A DNA stretch of 64,000 bases from an uncultured Maribacter sp. (GTDB lineage Bacteria; Bacteroidota; Bacteroidia; Flavobacteriales; Flavobacteriaceae), in NCBI RefSeq assembly GCF_947500405.1, contig NZ_CANMRY010000003.1:310001-374000 (forward strand). Reading direction: 5' to 3'. Both the position numbers and the translations under genes were made by a program. The number at the start of each line of letters is the position of its first letter. The stretch's first letter is position 1. The notes beneath the pieces were generated by a model, which was not told the DNA's origin, did no database searches, and was given only the letters and a program-made list of their open reading frames with translations. Of this stretch, positions 55,459 through 63,620 are shown piece after piece.

Positions 55459-55812
55459 TTATTTTTTTCCTATTTCTCCAAGGTGTGTAAATCTAAATCC
55501 TTTTTCATATTTTAAACCATAACCAAAAATTCTATCCAAACAAGAATGTGAAAACAGAATAGTCCCTGCTAATTGCAAAAGAGGGAATGACAAATATATT
55601 CCAATAAAATATAATGCAATTGCCACTCCTTTATGATGAAATAAATTATAACTAAAAGCCCCTACTTTAGAATTTATTATATATCCAAGAGCCCCTATAT
55701 CTGGTGCTAAAATTAATACTAAAAAAAGCCACCAAGGGTATCCTAAAATGCTAAACATAAAAATGCCAAGAAAAAACATGCAAAGTTCTTCTATTTTTAG
55801 ACTATTTTTCAT
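55459..55812 (-). CDS. DUF4260 small membrane protein
   Basis: 117 residues with three to four hydrophobic segments. The motif SKVGAFSYNLFHHKGVAIAL followed by HSCLDRIFGYGLKYEKGF is typical of DUF4260. Function unknown. It overlaps the cyclase gene end by 11 bases. Confidence 0.88.
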   Translation of the reverse strand: MKNSLKIEELCMFFLGIFMFSILGYPWWLFLVLILAPDIGALGYIINSKVGAFSYNLFHHKGVAIALYFIGIYLSFPLLQLAGTILFSHSCLDRIFGYGLKYEKGFRFTHLGEIGKK

Positions 55813-56560
55813 TCGTTATAATTTTATACAAAACAGGCTTACTTGGCGATGCATCATTATGAAAAGGTGCTACCTGTAAATCTAACATATAAGTGCCATC
55901 TTCAATACTATTATCTACAAAAATAAACTCTGTTATTGTTGCTTGCTTTCTTGGTTCCCCATTTATATTCCAAAATGCTTTATGTGCTACAAGTGCTCCG
56001 TTATCTTTTTCTTTATCTACAGAAGGCAAATCTATTAACAAATGTTCTATACCCTTATCTACCAAAAACAATATGGCTTCTTCTGTTAAGTATGGTGGAT
56101 TAGTATTAGAATACTGCTTTATTTTCTTATCGCTTAAATTAGGAAGTGTTCGTATTATAATAGCTTCTCTTTTTTTATTACCTAGAGCATATTGTAACTG
56201 CTTCTTAGATATAATAAAATCTTTTCCCAACGCCTCTGGAGCTACAGTTACCACTTCTGCTAAAAAGAAAAACTGTTTTAACTGCTCATTTATAGAATAA
56301 AATTCTTCTGTAATATGTCCTAAACACTCGGTATGTGTCCCGTGCGCATGCGGATTAAATGTTATATCATTAAAATTGGTAGAACTACCCTCACTTACTT
56401 TCCCTATAAAATCGCTTTCTGTATGGGGTTCTATTGTTGGGTGCTTTACATACCAGGCATTTACATTAGAGGCATTCCCTTGCAATGCCATAGAAATATC
56501 CAAAGGTTTAGATAGGTCTATTTTTACAGTTTTAGTTTTATGTTGAACAGTTGCTAACAC
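55802..56560 (-). CDS. Cyclase family protein (kynurenine-formamidase-like)
   Basis: 252 residues starting at GTG. The metal motif HxGTH appears in FNPHAHGTHTECLGH, and further marks are SVDKEKDNGALVAHKAFW and GTYMLDLQVAPF. Family members are metal-dependent amide or lactone hydrolases, including arylformamidase. No kynurenine genes are nearby, so the substrate is open. It is first of the operon running to the MutS-like gene. Confidence 0.85.
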   Translation of the reverse strand: MLATVQHKTKTVKIDLSKPLDISMALQGNASNVNAWYVKHPTIEPHTESDFIGKVSEGSSTNFNDITFNPHAHGTHTECLGHITEEFYSINEQLKQFFFLAEVVTVAPEALGKDFIISKKQLQYALGNKKREAIIIRTLPNLSDKKIKQYSNTNPPYLTEEAILFLVDKGIEHLLIDLPSVDKEKDNGALVAHKAFWNINGEPRKQATITEFIFVDNSIEDGTYMLDLQVAPFHNDASPSKPVLYKIITNEK

Positions 56561-56694
56561 AGTTTAATTTTTTATTTTCTACGATATAACATCATAACAA
56601 GCTTAAGAAATAAGTGTACAAGAATACTTTTAGAATTCAAGGAAAGTCTCAAAGCATTTAAATCTTGATATTAAGTTAAAGATAAATTCTAATC

Positions 56695-57855
56695 TTATGT
56701 AATCCTAAATAAATCGGAAGCAATTCCGTCTGCTAAGAAATTACCTTTAGGAGTAACCAGCAATACATTTTGGGTTACAACTAACAAACCTTCATCTATA
56801 TGCTTTTTAGATTGTTGTACTAAATATTCATAATATTCTTCCCCAAATTCAGATGCAACCCTATTTAAAGAAACTCCCCAAATGGTTCGCAACCCCGTCA
56901 TTACATACTCATTATACCTATCTACAATAGTTAGTTTTTCTACCTCAGCAGGAAGCTCTCCCTTTTCTATTGCTTGTATATATTTGGGGTTGTTTGCTAT
57001 ATTCCAACTTCTATTTTCTCCGTTATAGGAATGTGCAGAAGGCCCTATTCCTAGATACTTTTTACCCAACCAGTACGCCGTATTATTTTTAGAAAAGTAA
57101 TTAGGTTTTCCAAAGTTAGAAACCTCATACCCAATAAACCCTTCTTTTTCTAAACGTTCTTTTAAAATAAAGAAATGTTCTTGTGCCAACTCCTCATCTA
57201 AAGGTGCTAATTGTCCTTTTTTAATAAAACTAGCCAAAGCCGTTTTTGGTTCTACCGTTAAAGCATAGCTAGATATATGTGGAATATTAAAAGACAATGC
57301 GGTTTCTATGTTTTGTAACCAAAGTTCCTTTGTCATATTTGGCATTCCGTAAATTAAATCGATAGAAATATTATCAAAAAGTGTTGTTGCTGCTTTTAAA
57401 GATTGATGTGCTTGTGTACTAGAATGTGCTCTATTCATTAACTTTAAATCGTCCTCAAAGAAAGACTGTACACCAATACTTAATCTATTAATGTCTGATG
57501 CATGAAGTTGTTGTAACTTTTCTGAGGTTAAATCATCTGGATTAGCCTCTAAAGTAATTTCTGGATTCTCTATTACTTTAAAATTACCATAAACCGTTTC
57601 TATAAGTTTGTTAATTTCAGAGGTATCTAGTACAGATGGTGTACCTCCTCCAAAATAAATAGTTTCTACAATGGCATCTTTAAACTCAAATTTTCGTAGT
57701 TCTAATTCTTTACCAATAGCAGAAAGCATAGCTTCTTTTTTTCCTAAACTGGTAGAAAAATGAAAGTCGCAATAATGACAGGCTTGTTTACAAAAAGGGA
57801 TGTGGATGTATAAGCCCCCTCCGCCCCCAAAGGGGGAACTCCTTTTATTTTTCAT
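56695..57855 (-). CDS. hemW: Radical SAM haem chaperone HemW
   Basis: 386 residues. The radical SAM cysteines are C22, C26 and C29 in GLYIHIPFCKQACHYCDFHF, the HemW form. Also FGGGTPSVLDTSEI, NRLSIGVQSFFEDDLKLMNRAH and a C-terminal HemW region (YNEYVMTGLRTIWG). HemW carries haem rather than acting as coproporphyrinogen oxidase. The N-terminus has an atypical SSPFGGGGG extension before GLYIH, encoded by a GC-rich palindrome. The gene follows ruvC after 23 bases. Confidence 0.92.
   Translation of the reverse strand: MKNKRSSPFGGGGGLYIHIPFCKQACHYCDFHFSTSLGKKEAMLSAIGKELELRKFEFKDAIVETIYFGGGTPSVLDTSEINKLIETVYGNFKVIENPEITLEANPDDLTSEKLQQLHASDINRLSIGVQSFFEDDLKLMNRAHSSTQAHQSLKAATTLFDNISIDLIYGMPNMTKELWLQNIETALSFNIPHISSYALTVEPKTALASFIKKGQLAPLDEELAQEHFFILKERLEKEGFIGYEVSNFGKPNYFSKNNTAYWLGKKYLGIGPSAHSYNGENRSWNIANNPKYIQAIEKGELPAEVEKLTIVDRYNEYVMTGLRTIWGVSLNRVASEFGEEYYEYLVQQSKKHIDEGLLVVTQNVLLVTPKGNFLADGIASDLFRIT
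57813..57842. repeat. GC-rich palindromic element inside hemW (copy A)
   Basis: A short element with C5/G5 arms around CAAAG, far richer in GC than its neighbours. It encodes the SSPFGGGGG part of the HemW N-terminus in frame. It resembles copy B in inverted orientation, about 80 bases away. Confidence 0.65.
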
Positions 57856-57878
57856 TTTGAAGTTTGATTCTAAAGCTA

Positions 57879-58481
57879 TTATTTTTTCTTTTTACGCAAA
57901 TTTATTACCGTTGTATTTTTTACACCCCCTTTAGGGGTTGGGGGGCTATTCTGTTTTACAAAAGAATCCCAACCGGTGTAACTTTTACCAACTTCTATTC
58001 TGCCCGAATTATAAAAATGACACACCGCAGCTGCGAGTCCGTCTGTGCTGTCTAAGTTTTTTGGTAAGGTTTTTAAACCTAACATACTTTTTAACATTTT
58101 TGCTACTTGTTCTTTACTAGCATTACCGCTACCAGTAACTGCCATTTTAATTTTTTTTGGTAAATACTCTGTAATAGGTATTTGTCTAGACAAACCCGCA
58201 GCCATTGCCACACCTTGCGCTCTACCAAGTTTTAACATGGATTGTACATTTTTGCCAAAAAATGGTGCTTCTATAGCAATTTCATCTGGATGATAGGTAT
58301 CTATAAGCTCTATAGTACGTTCAAAAATAAGTTTTAGCTTAGTATAAGGATCCTTGTATTTTTGAAGTAATAACTCATTCATTTGAACAAACTGCATCTT
58401 CTTATTTACCACCTTAATTACTCCAAATCCCATTATGGTAGTTCCAGGGTCTATTCCTAATATAATTTTTTCGTTTGCCAA
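57879..58481 (-). CDS. ruvC: Holliday junction endonuclease RuvC
   Basis: 200 residues, starting at TTG. It cleaves Holliday junctions in recombination. Acidic active-site motifs: LGIDPGTTIMGFGV, EIAIEAPFFGKNVQS and LDSTDGLAAAVCHFYNS. The conserved core ends near residue 165; the tail NSPPTPKGGV followed by basic residues is encoded by a GC-rich palindrome and is longer than in most homologues. It lies 23 bases before hemW and 6 bases after the TonB-C-like lipoprotein gene. Confidence 0.95.
   Translation of the reverse strand: MANEKIILGIDPGTTIMGFGVIKVVNKKMQFVQMNELLLQKYKDPYTKLKLIFERTIELIDTYHPDEIAIEAPFFGKNVQSMLKLGRAQGVAMAAGLSRQIPITEYLPKKIKMAVTGSGNASKEQVAKMLKSMLGLKTLPKNLDSTDGLAAAVCHFYNSGRIEVGKSYTGWDSFVKQNSPPTPKGGVKNTTVINLRKKKK
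57922..57946. repeat. GC-rich palindromic element inside ruvC (copy B)
   Basis: C5/G4-G6 arms around TTTAG, encoding NSPPTPKGGV in the RuvC tail. It reads as the inverted counterpart of copy A in hemW, so the pair forms a REP-doublet-like arrangement spanning the gene junction. Confidence 0.65.
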
Positions 58482-58487
58482 GTTCTT

Positions 58488-58964
58488 TTAATTACTATGT
58501 AAAACTATAGGAATTCTAAATTTTGTAGCTACAGGAATTCCTTTTTTTAATGCTGGGTCTATTTCTGGTAAGTTCTTAAGGCTTTGGGTTATTACACCAT
58601 CAAACTCTGGCATTTCTTCTATAATTGCAGGGTCCTTTTCTATATTAAGTACTTTAATTTTTCCCATTTTATCAATTACAAATACAACATATGCCGTACT
58701 ATCTACCTCAGGAGCAATAGTAAACTCAAACTCTTTTAGAGTTTCAGAAAAATGAGAAATCAATTCGTTTTCAAAACAAATTCTTTGTTCCTCTTTAGTT
58801 GCTGTTTCATCACAAGTGTAAAAAAGTGGGTAATTATCTATAGTATTCCAGTCCATTTCTAGCAATTCTTTATTTACTAGATTTTGCGTTTTTTCTTCTT
58901 TAGATACAAAAGGATTACATGAAGCAAGGCTACATATAAACACAAAGATCCAAAGCTTATTCAT
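58488..58964 (-). CDS. Lipoprotein with TonB-C-like domain
   Basis: 158 residues with a lipobox LASC near residue 16. The second half looks like a TonB C-terminal domain: AYVVFVIDKMGKIKVLNIEKD, then LKNLPEIDPALKKGIPVATKFRIPI, similar to part of the M56 protein at 59139. It has no membrane anchor besides the lipid. Role unknown. First gene of the operon with ruvC and hemW. Confidence 0.72.
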   Translation of the reverse strand: MNKLWIFVFICSLASCNPFVSKEEKTQNLVNKELLEMDWNTIDNYPLFYTCDETATKEEQRICFENELISHFSETLKEFEFTIAPEVDSTAYVVFVIDKMGKIKVLNIEKDPAIIEEMPEFDGVITQSLKNLPEIDPALKKGIPVATKFRIPIVLHSN

Positions 58965-59087
58965 TTTACACTATTCTTTTGGGGAAAATTACGATATTTT
59001 AAGGACTTTTAACTTTAGTAAAATAATTTAATAAATAACAAAAATGCTTTTTCCTTATTTCCTCTTTAAAAACATAATTCAAATAAT

Positions 59088-59116
59088 AAAATCCGAAGAA
59101 AATCTTCGGATTTTTT
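59088..59116 (-). terminator. Intrinsic terminator after the M56 gene
   Basis: AAAATCCGAAGA/TCTTCGGATTTT stem with a three-base loop and adjoining T-runs, 23 bases past the stop at 59139 on the minus strand. Confidence 0.8.
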
Positions 59117-59138
59117 AATAAACAATGAGAATGTTATT

Positions 59139-61172
59139 CTACTTTTTAAAAGTTATTTCTATAACTCCATTTTTACCTTTATTACCATATTTTTCGGTTG
59201 CAGATTTGTCTTTTAAAACATTAATAGATTCTATTCTATCCTTATCAATTTTTTCCATTTCTTCTTTGGTTATTTCTTTCCCATCTACTAAAATTAAAGG
59301 AGGATTATCCATTTTAAGTTTAACTCCATTATCTTGAATCTCTATTCCACTAGAATTTTTATTTACATCTTTCTTTAACTTAAATTCAATTGGAATAGAA
59401 TAACCTACATCTACACTCTTACCCTTACTCTCACCTGCCTTCATCTTCGGGAGTTTAGATATAATACGTTTTGCTTCTTTCTCTAGTAATTTATGAGGCC
59501 CTCTCATTTTTAAACCTGTAATCTCTCCATTTTTAGAAATCACAAATAAAACATATACTTTCCCTTGTATTCCTTTTTCTTGAGCCTCAAGTGGATACTT
59601 AAAATTATCTCCAATATGTTTTCGCATCATTGTATTAAAACATGCTCTCTTATCTTCCATACCCTCGCAACCCGGAAAAACTGGAACTTTATCTACTTTT
59701 GAAAAAGCAATTGGAGTCTTTCCTTTTTCTTTTTGTAAACTTTCTTTTTTAAATACGCGAACTGCATTTTTAACATCTTCTACTATAACACTTTTATATA
59801 GACTTCCTAAAGCAAATACCTTTCCCATCTTTTCGTTAAAACTCTGGATTTCTACCCCTGATAAATCTTTAATGTTAGAGACTTTATATACATAACAATC
59901 TCTACCATAAGTATCCGCTTTTTTTACCAAAACAACATCATGTGTTTTTCTTGGAATAGATATATCTAAATTTTTATCTAAAATCTGAAAAGCCTTTCTT
60001 CTATTCAAATAATATTCATATTCCTCAGAACTTGGTAATGATTGTTTTCTTGGCTTATAATCCGTCTTCACATCATCTCCAAACCTAACCTTATAATTTT
60101 TAGACATTAAATTATTTACTATTCTAAATTTAAAATATTCTTTTTTAGAAAAAATATACTCATCGCCTTTTATGTTTATTTGATTAGCGAAGCTTTTAGA
60201 AACTTCTTCCATTGTACCTCCCTTATCTAATTCCTTCTTAATTTCCTTTTTAATCTCCGCTATTAATACAATGTCTTCTGGATTATTAGATTCAGAATTA
60301 CTTGTAACTCCTTCTCCTTTGGCCATAGAAGTATAAAACAACATCCCCAATACTAAGGGCACTAATAGTAAATACTTTAACTGGTAACTCTTTTTTGATT
60401 TCTGTTTTTGTAACATAACTATTCGTTTTTTAATTAATGATGATTTAAAAAATGTATTGATGAATGATATATTTTCTGTCTGAAAAACTTGTGATAACAG
60501 TATCTGATACTGCTCTTTTTTATTCTTTTTTGATACTTGAGAATCTGCAATAAATTCATGCAATTCGGATATTCTTCTTTGATAGATATAGACCAAAGGG
60601 TTAAACCAGTTTATAATACGCATAACCTCAAAAAACATTAAATCGTAGGTGTGTTTTTGTTTTATATGCACTAACTCATGCTCTAAAATACTCTCATAAT
60701 ATTCCTTTTTAATCTGATCTCCCATAAAAATGGTCTTAAAAAAAGAAAAAGCAGAAGTGCTCTTTTCTAATAGCACTTGGGTATAATTACTAAAAAACTG
60801 AATTTTACCCTGTTTTTTTAATCTTCTAAGTTGATATAATTTATAACTAAAAATTAGAAATGCTATGCACATTCCTATTGCTAAAATTCTATTTTCTAAA
60901 GGCATATTCAAAAACCAATTAGAGGCTTTTTCTGTAACAACTATTTCTGGCAAGTCTTGTTGCCAGAAATATTCTGGATACACTATAAAATCTTCTGGCA
61001 GACTAGTTTTAAGCGCTGTAATTTTTATTACAGGAAACAACAAAGACAACGCATAAGAACCAATAAGATATACCCTATTCCATTGGAAAAATGTTTCTTT
61101 CTTTAAAAAAAAATCATATACCATTAGAAAAACTAACTGAAAAGCAATGCATTCTACCACATACTGTATCAT
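59139..61172 (-). CDS. BlaR1-like M56 metallopeptidase with TonB-C and TonB-plug-like segments
   Basis: 677 residues. Four membrane spans lie near 5-20, 33-50, 96-112 and 268-285. The zinc-peptidase motif is HELVH with H165, E166 and H169. After 290 the protein is periplasmic: a linker, a TonB_C-like domain at about 515-610 (KVYVLFVISKNGEITGLKM), and a terminal segment (IESINVLKDKSATEKYGNKG, then NGVIEITFK) that copies a TonB-dependent receptor plug motif. BlaR1 proteins sense outside signals and cleave the BlaI repressor. Its ATG overlaps the blaI stop by one base. Confidence 0.88.
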   Translation of the reverse strand: MIQYVVECIAFQLVFLMVYDFFLKKETFFQWNRVYLIGSYALSLLFPVIKITALKTSLPEDFIVYPEYFWQQDLPEIVVTEKASNWFLNMPLENRILAIGMCIAFLIFSYKLYQLRRLKKQGKIQFFSNYTQVLLEKSTSAFSFFKTIFMGDQIKKEYYESILEHELVHIKQKHTYDLMFFEVMRIINWFNPLVYIYQRRISELHEFIADSQVSKKNKKEQYQILLSQVFQTENISFINTFFKSSLIKKRIVMLQKQKSKKSYQLKYLLLVPLVLGMLFYTSMAKGEGVTSNSESNNPEDIVLIAEIKKEIKKELDKGGTMEEVSKSFANQINIKGDEYIFSKKEYFKFRIVNNLMSKNYKVRFGDDVKTDYKPRKQSLPSSEEYEYYLNRRKAFQILDKNLDISIPRKTHDVVLVKKADTYGRDCYVYKVSNIKDLSGVEIQSFNEKMGKVFALGSLYKSVIVEDVKNAVRVFKKESLQKEKGKTPIAFSKVDKVPVFPGCEGMEDKRACFNTMMRKHIGDNFKYPLEAQEKGIQGKVYVLFVISKNGEITGLKMRGPHKLLEKEAKRIISKLPKMKAGESKGKSVDVGYSIPIEFKLKKDVNKNSSGIEIQDNGVKLKMDNPPLILVDGKEITKEEMEKIDKDRIESINVLKDKSATEKYGNKGKNGVIEITFKK

Positions 61173-61531
61173 TATTCTTCGCTTTTAATATCCTTTAATA
61201 TGGTTTCTAAATCCGACAGACTCATATCATTTTTCTTCATAAAAAAAGATACCATACTCTTAAAAGAACCCTGAAAATAACCATCTACTATTTTATTTAT
61301 AGACTGGTTACTATAGTCAGATTTAGGAACTAACGCAAAATAAAAATGCCCCTTCCCTTCTTTTTCATGATCTACAAAACCTTTACTTTCTAAAATTCTA
61401 ACAATAGTAGATACTGTATTATATGCTGGTTTTGGTTCTGGTAATTCTTTTATTATAGATGCTACATTACATTTTTGTAATTGCCATATAATTTGCATTA
61501 CCTCTTCTTCTGCTTTTGTGAGTTGTTTCAT
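61172..61531 (-). CDS. BlaI/MecI family transcriptional repressor
   Basis: 119 residues. Winged HTH of the Penicillinase_R family: TKAEEEVMQIIWQLQKCNVASII, YNTVSTIVRILESKGFVDHEKEGKGHFYFALV. The C-terminal part is the dimerisation region. It should repress its own operon and be inactivated by the M56 protein. The upstream region holds three inverted repeats, a strong sign of autoregulation. No beta-lactamase gene is in view. Confidence 0.92.
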   Translation of the reverse strand: MKQLTKAEEEVMQIIWQLQKCNVASIIKELPEPKPAYNTVSTIVRILESKGFVDHEKEGKGHFYFALVPKSDYSNQSINKIVDGYFQGSFKSMVSFFMKKNDMSLSDLETILKDIKSEE

Positions 61532-61535
61532 ATTG

Positions 61536-61600
61536 AACTAAAAGTTTAGTTACACAAATATAACTAAAAAATTAGTTTAAACTAATTTTTTAGTTTAAAC
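61536..61600 (-). promoter_or_regulatory. Triple BlaI operator
   Basis: Three inverted repeats built on the same half-site: AACTAAAAGTTTAGTT (61536-61551), AACTAAAAAATTAGTT (61562-61577) and AAACTAATTTTTTAGTTT (61579-61596). The first begins 4 bases before the blaI start codon. The sequence between copies 2 and 3 also forms TTAGTTTAAACTAA. BlaI-type repressors bind such palindromes as dimers. Confidence 0.7.
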
Positions 61601-61675
61601 TATTAAAATCTATGATAATTTATACCAAATATGTAACAATAACGTACTACATTAGTCCTATAGAAAAACAGTTAA

Positions 61676-62185
61676 ATGGATATCTTCTTAGTAATTTTAG
61701 GCTTAATATTAATGTTTGTGGGTATAATAGGTAGCTTTTTACCTGTTTTACCTGGCCCTCCAATAAGTTGGCTAGGAATTTTAGTTTTACATTTAACTTC
61801 TGTTGTTCCTAAAGAATACTGGTTATTAGGCGCAACTTTAGCTGTTGCTGTTATTATTTGGGTTCTAGACTATATAATCCCCATTTTAGGCGCAAAAAAA
61901 TTTGGAGGTACTAAAGCTGGTATGGTAGGTACTGCTATTGGTTTAATTCTAGGTATAGTTATACCTATTCCTGGTGGAATAATAATTGGCCCTTTTTTAG
62001 GTGCATTGGTTGGTGAGCTAACAAACAAAGTAGACAATAAAACTGCTCTTAAAGCGGCTTTTGGTTCTTTTCTGGGTTTCCTTACTGGAACCTTCTTAAA
62101 ATTTGCTGTTTCTATTATTTTCCTTGTACTATTTATTTCTAAAACATGGGAATATAAAAATGAACTATTTCCTTTTATTAATTAA
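61676..62185 (+). CDS. DUF456 membrane protein
   Basis: 169 residues, glycine-rich with about four to five membrane spans. MFVGIIGSFLPVLPGPPISWLG and FGGTKAGMVGTAIGLILGI plus GGIIIGPFLGALVGEL are typical DUF456 motifs. Function unknown. It diverges from blaI and overlaps the convergent small lipoprotein gene by four bases. Confidence 0.9.
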   Translation: MDIFLVILGLILMFVGIIGSFLPVLPGPPISWLGILVLHLTSVVPKEYWLLGATLAVAVIIWVLDYIIPILGAKKFGGTKAGMVGTAIGLILGIVIPIPGGIIIGPFLGALVGELTNKVDNKTALKAAFGSFLGFLTGTFLKFAVSIIFLVLFISKTWEYKNELFPFIN

Positions 62186-62373
62186 TGCAACTTTTTGGCA
62201 TCAGGATTTTCATTTTCAATACTGTCTTGCTCTCCTAAAGGCACACAATAACTACCACCATCAGGGGTGTTTTGCTCAAAAAAACCTTCCTCACATTTTC
62301 CTTGCTTAAGGTCTCCATCACAACCCAATAGAAAAATACCAAAAACGATTATTACTATATTTTTTATTAACAT
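62182..62373 (-). CDS. Small lipoprotein
   Basis: 63 residues with a clear lipoprotein signal (IVIIVFGIFLLGC, Cys18) and a short mature part with two more cysteines (GKCEEGFFEQ and GGSYCVPLGE). No domain recognised. It overlaps the DUF456 gene end by four bases, tail to tail. Confidence 0.6.
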   Translation of the reverse strand: MLIKNIVIIVFGIFLLGCDGDLKQGKCEEGFFEQNTPDGGSYCVPLGEQDSIENENPDAKKLH

Positions 62374-62428
62374 AAATTCTAGTATTTAAAAAATAAAAAT
62401 ATGCTCCAATAAGCTTTATCCTAAATTG

Positions 62429-62980
62429 TTACAACCACTCTACCTTATCATTTATTGGCTTTCTAACAGCTTCTACTGGTTCCTCATCAGAATATCCCAT
62501 ATAGAAAAAACCAAGACATTTTTCTCCTTCGTTTAGATCAAAAAACTCATCCATATATTTTATAAGTCCCGGAGAACTCCAATAACTACCAATTCCCATT
62601 TCTGTGCAACAAAGCCACATATTCTGTACTGCCATTGCTACAGCGGCAACTTCTTCCCATTCTGGAATACTTTCTAAAGGGTCTCTTTGCATACAAATAG
62701 CAATTACTGCTCCAGCCTTTTTAGGATTCTCTATAAGTTTTTTAGATTTTATTTGCTTGGGGTTTTCCGTAATATCTATGTATGTATTAGATAAAAATTC
62801 TCCCAACTCGGCTTTCTTCTCGCCTTGTAAGACTTTAAAACGCCAAGGTTCGGTTTTTTTATGACTAGGAGCCCAATTGGCAGCTTCTAGTATTTTTTTT
62901 ATAGATTTTTTTGCAATTGGCTTCGTATTATATTGTGCAGGAAAAATAGAGCGTCTATTCTTTATTATATCAAAAATCAT
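62429..62980 (-). CDS. Nitroreductase family protein
   Basis: 183 residues, an FMN-dependent oxidoreductase of the YdjA/RutE-like size class. Motifs: IKNRRSIFPAQ, EAANWAPSHKKTEPWRFKVL (FMN binding), VAAVAMAVQNMWLCCTEMGIGSYWSSP and CLGFFYMGYSDEEP. Substrate unknown. Monocistronic. Confidence 0.92.
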   Translation of the reverse strand: MIFDIIKNRRSIFPAQYNTKPIAKKSIKKILEAANWAPSHKKTEPWRFKVLQGEKKAELGEFLSNTYIDITENPKQIKSKKLIENPKKAGAVIAICMQRDPLESIPEWEEVAAVAMAVQNMWLCCTEMGIGSYWSSPGLIKYMDEFFDLNEGEKCLGFFYMGYSDEEPVEAVRKPINDKVEWL

Positions 62981-63282
62981 TCACATTTAATTTGCTATAA
63001 AGATAAGATTTTAAGAGGTAGATTCTTTAGTAGAGAACAACATACTTATACATGTACCCAATGACTTATTTCTATGGTCATTTTTCCAAACTGCAGAGAG
63101 CACTGCTCGTTGCTATATATTTTTTAGTTCTATAAATTTTATGTGCATCTTAAAGTCTTTATTTATTAAAAATATTTACAAGTGATACCTGAGCTGTAAA
63201 ATTAGTATCTCCTTCAATTCACTACATTCTACAAAACCATAAGAAGCTAAATATCAAAACTTAACAAATGCTCACAAAAAAA
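62981..63282. other. Intergenic region, no gene seen
   Basis: About 300 bases between the nitroreductase start and the RNA terminator. It carries no convincing ORF, hairpin or exact promoter box. Confidence 0.35.
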
Positions 63283-63378
63283 GCCTCCCATTATGGAAAG
63301 CCTTTCATCGGATAGTATCGATACTATTATCGATAGCTACACTTTGTTTCAATATAAAATTGAAACACAACACAACGG
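63283..63378 (-). ncRNA. Candidate small structured RNA, 6S-Flavo-like
   Basis: The minus strand holds, in order: an exact -7 box TATCTTTG (63381-63388), a stem TTTCAAT/ATTGAAA (63346-63365), a palindromic stem around ATAGTATCGATACTAT, and a 9-bp terminator stem (AGGCTTTCC with GGGAGGCTT, three G-U pairs) followed by seven T. GAGCC at the 5' end can also pair with GGCTT near the 3' end, closing the whole molecule. The G-U pairs work only in the minus-strand RNA. Length of about 95 nt and a terminator tail fit the 6S-Flavo family as I recall it, but I cannot align it, so the identity is tentative. Confidence 0.5.
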
Positions 63379-63380
63379 CT

Positions 63381-63388
63381 CAAAGATA
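63381..63388 (-). promoter_or_regulatory. Candidate -7 box of the small RNA
   Basis: Minus strand TATCTTTG is an exact TAnnTTTG match and would place the 5' end near 63375. No good -33 box is seen. Confidence 0.4.
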
Positions 63389-63620
63389 CTAAAGTTTTTA
63401 TCTATTTAAGTATTTGAATAAATAAAACATATAGACAAACTTCCATTTTTAACTACCAAATGTTTCTTCTATAAAATCATCCCATCTGTTTAATAACTAT
63501 TAAATAAGATTAACTATAAGCAATTGTAACATATAGCGAAAAACCTTACATTTCAACGTGTATTCATTTTCAACATTAGAATGGTATTTAATTTTACAAC
63601 AGATAATTATTTACTAAGCT

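Noticed and set aside
55893-56300. A 135-codon plus-strand ORF
   Set aside because: It is antisense to the cyclase-family gene, whose HxGTH motif and operon position show which strand is coding.
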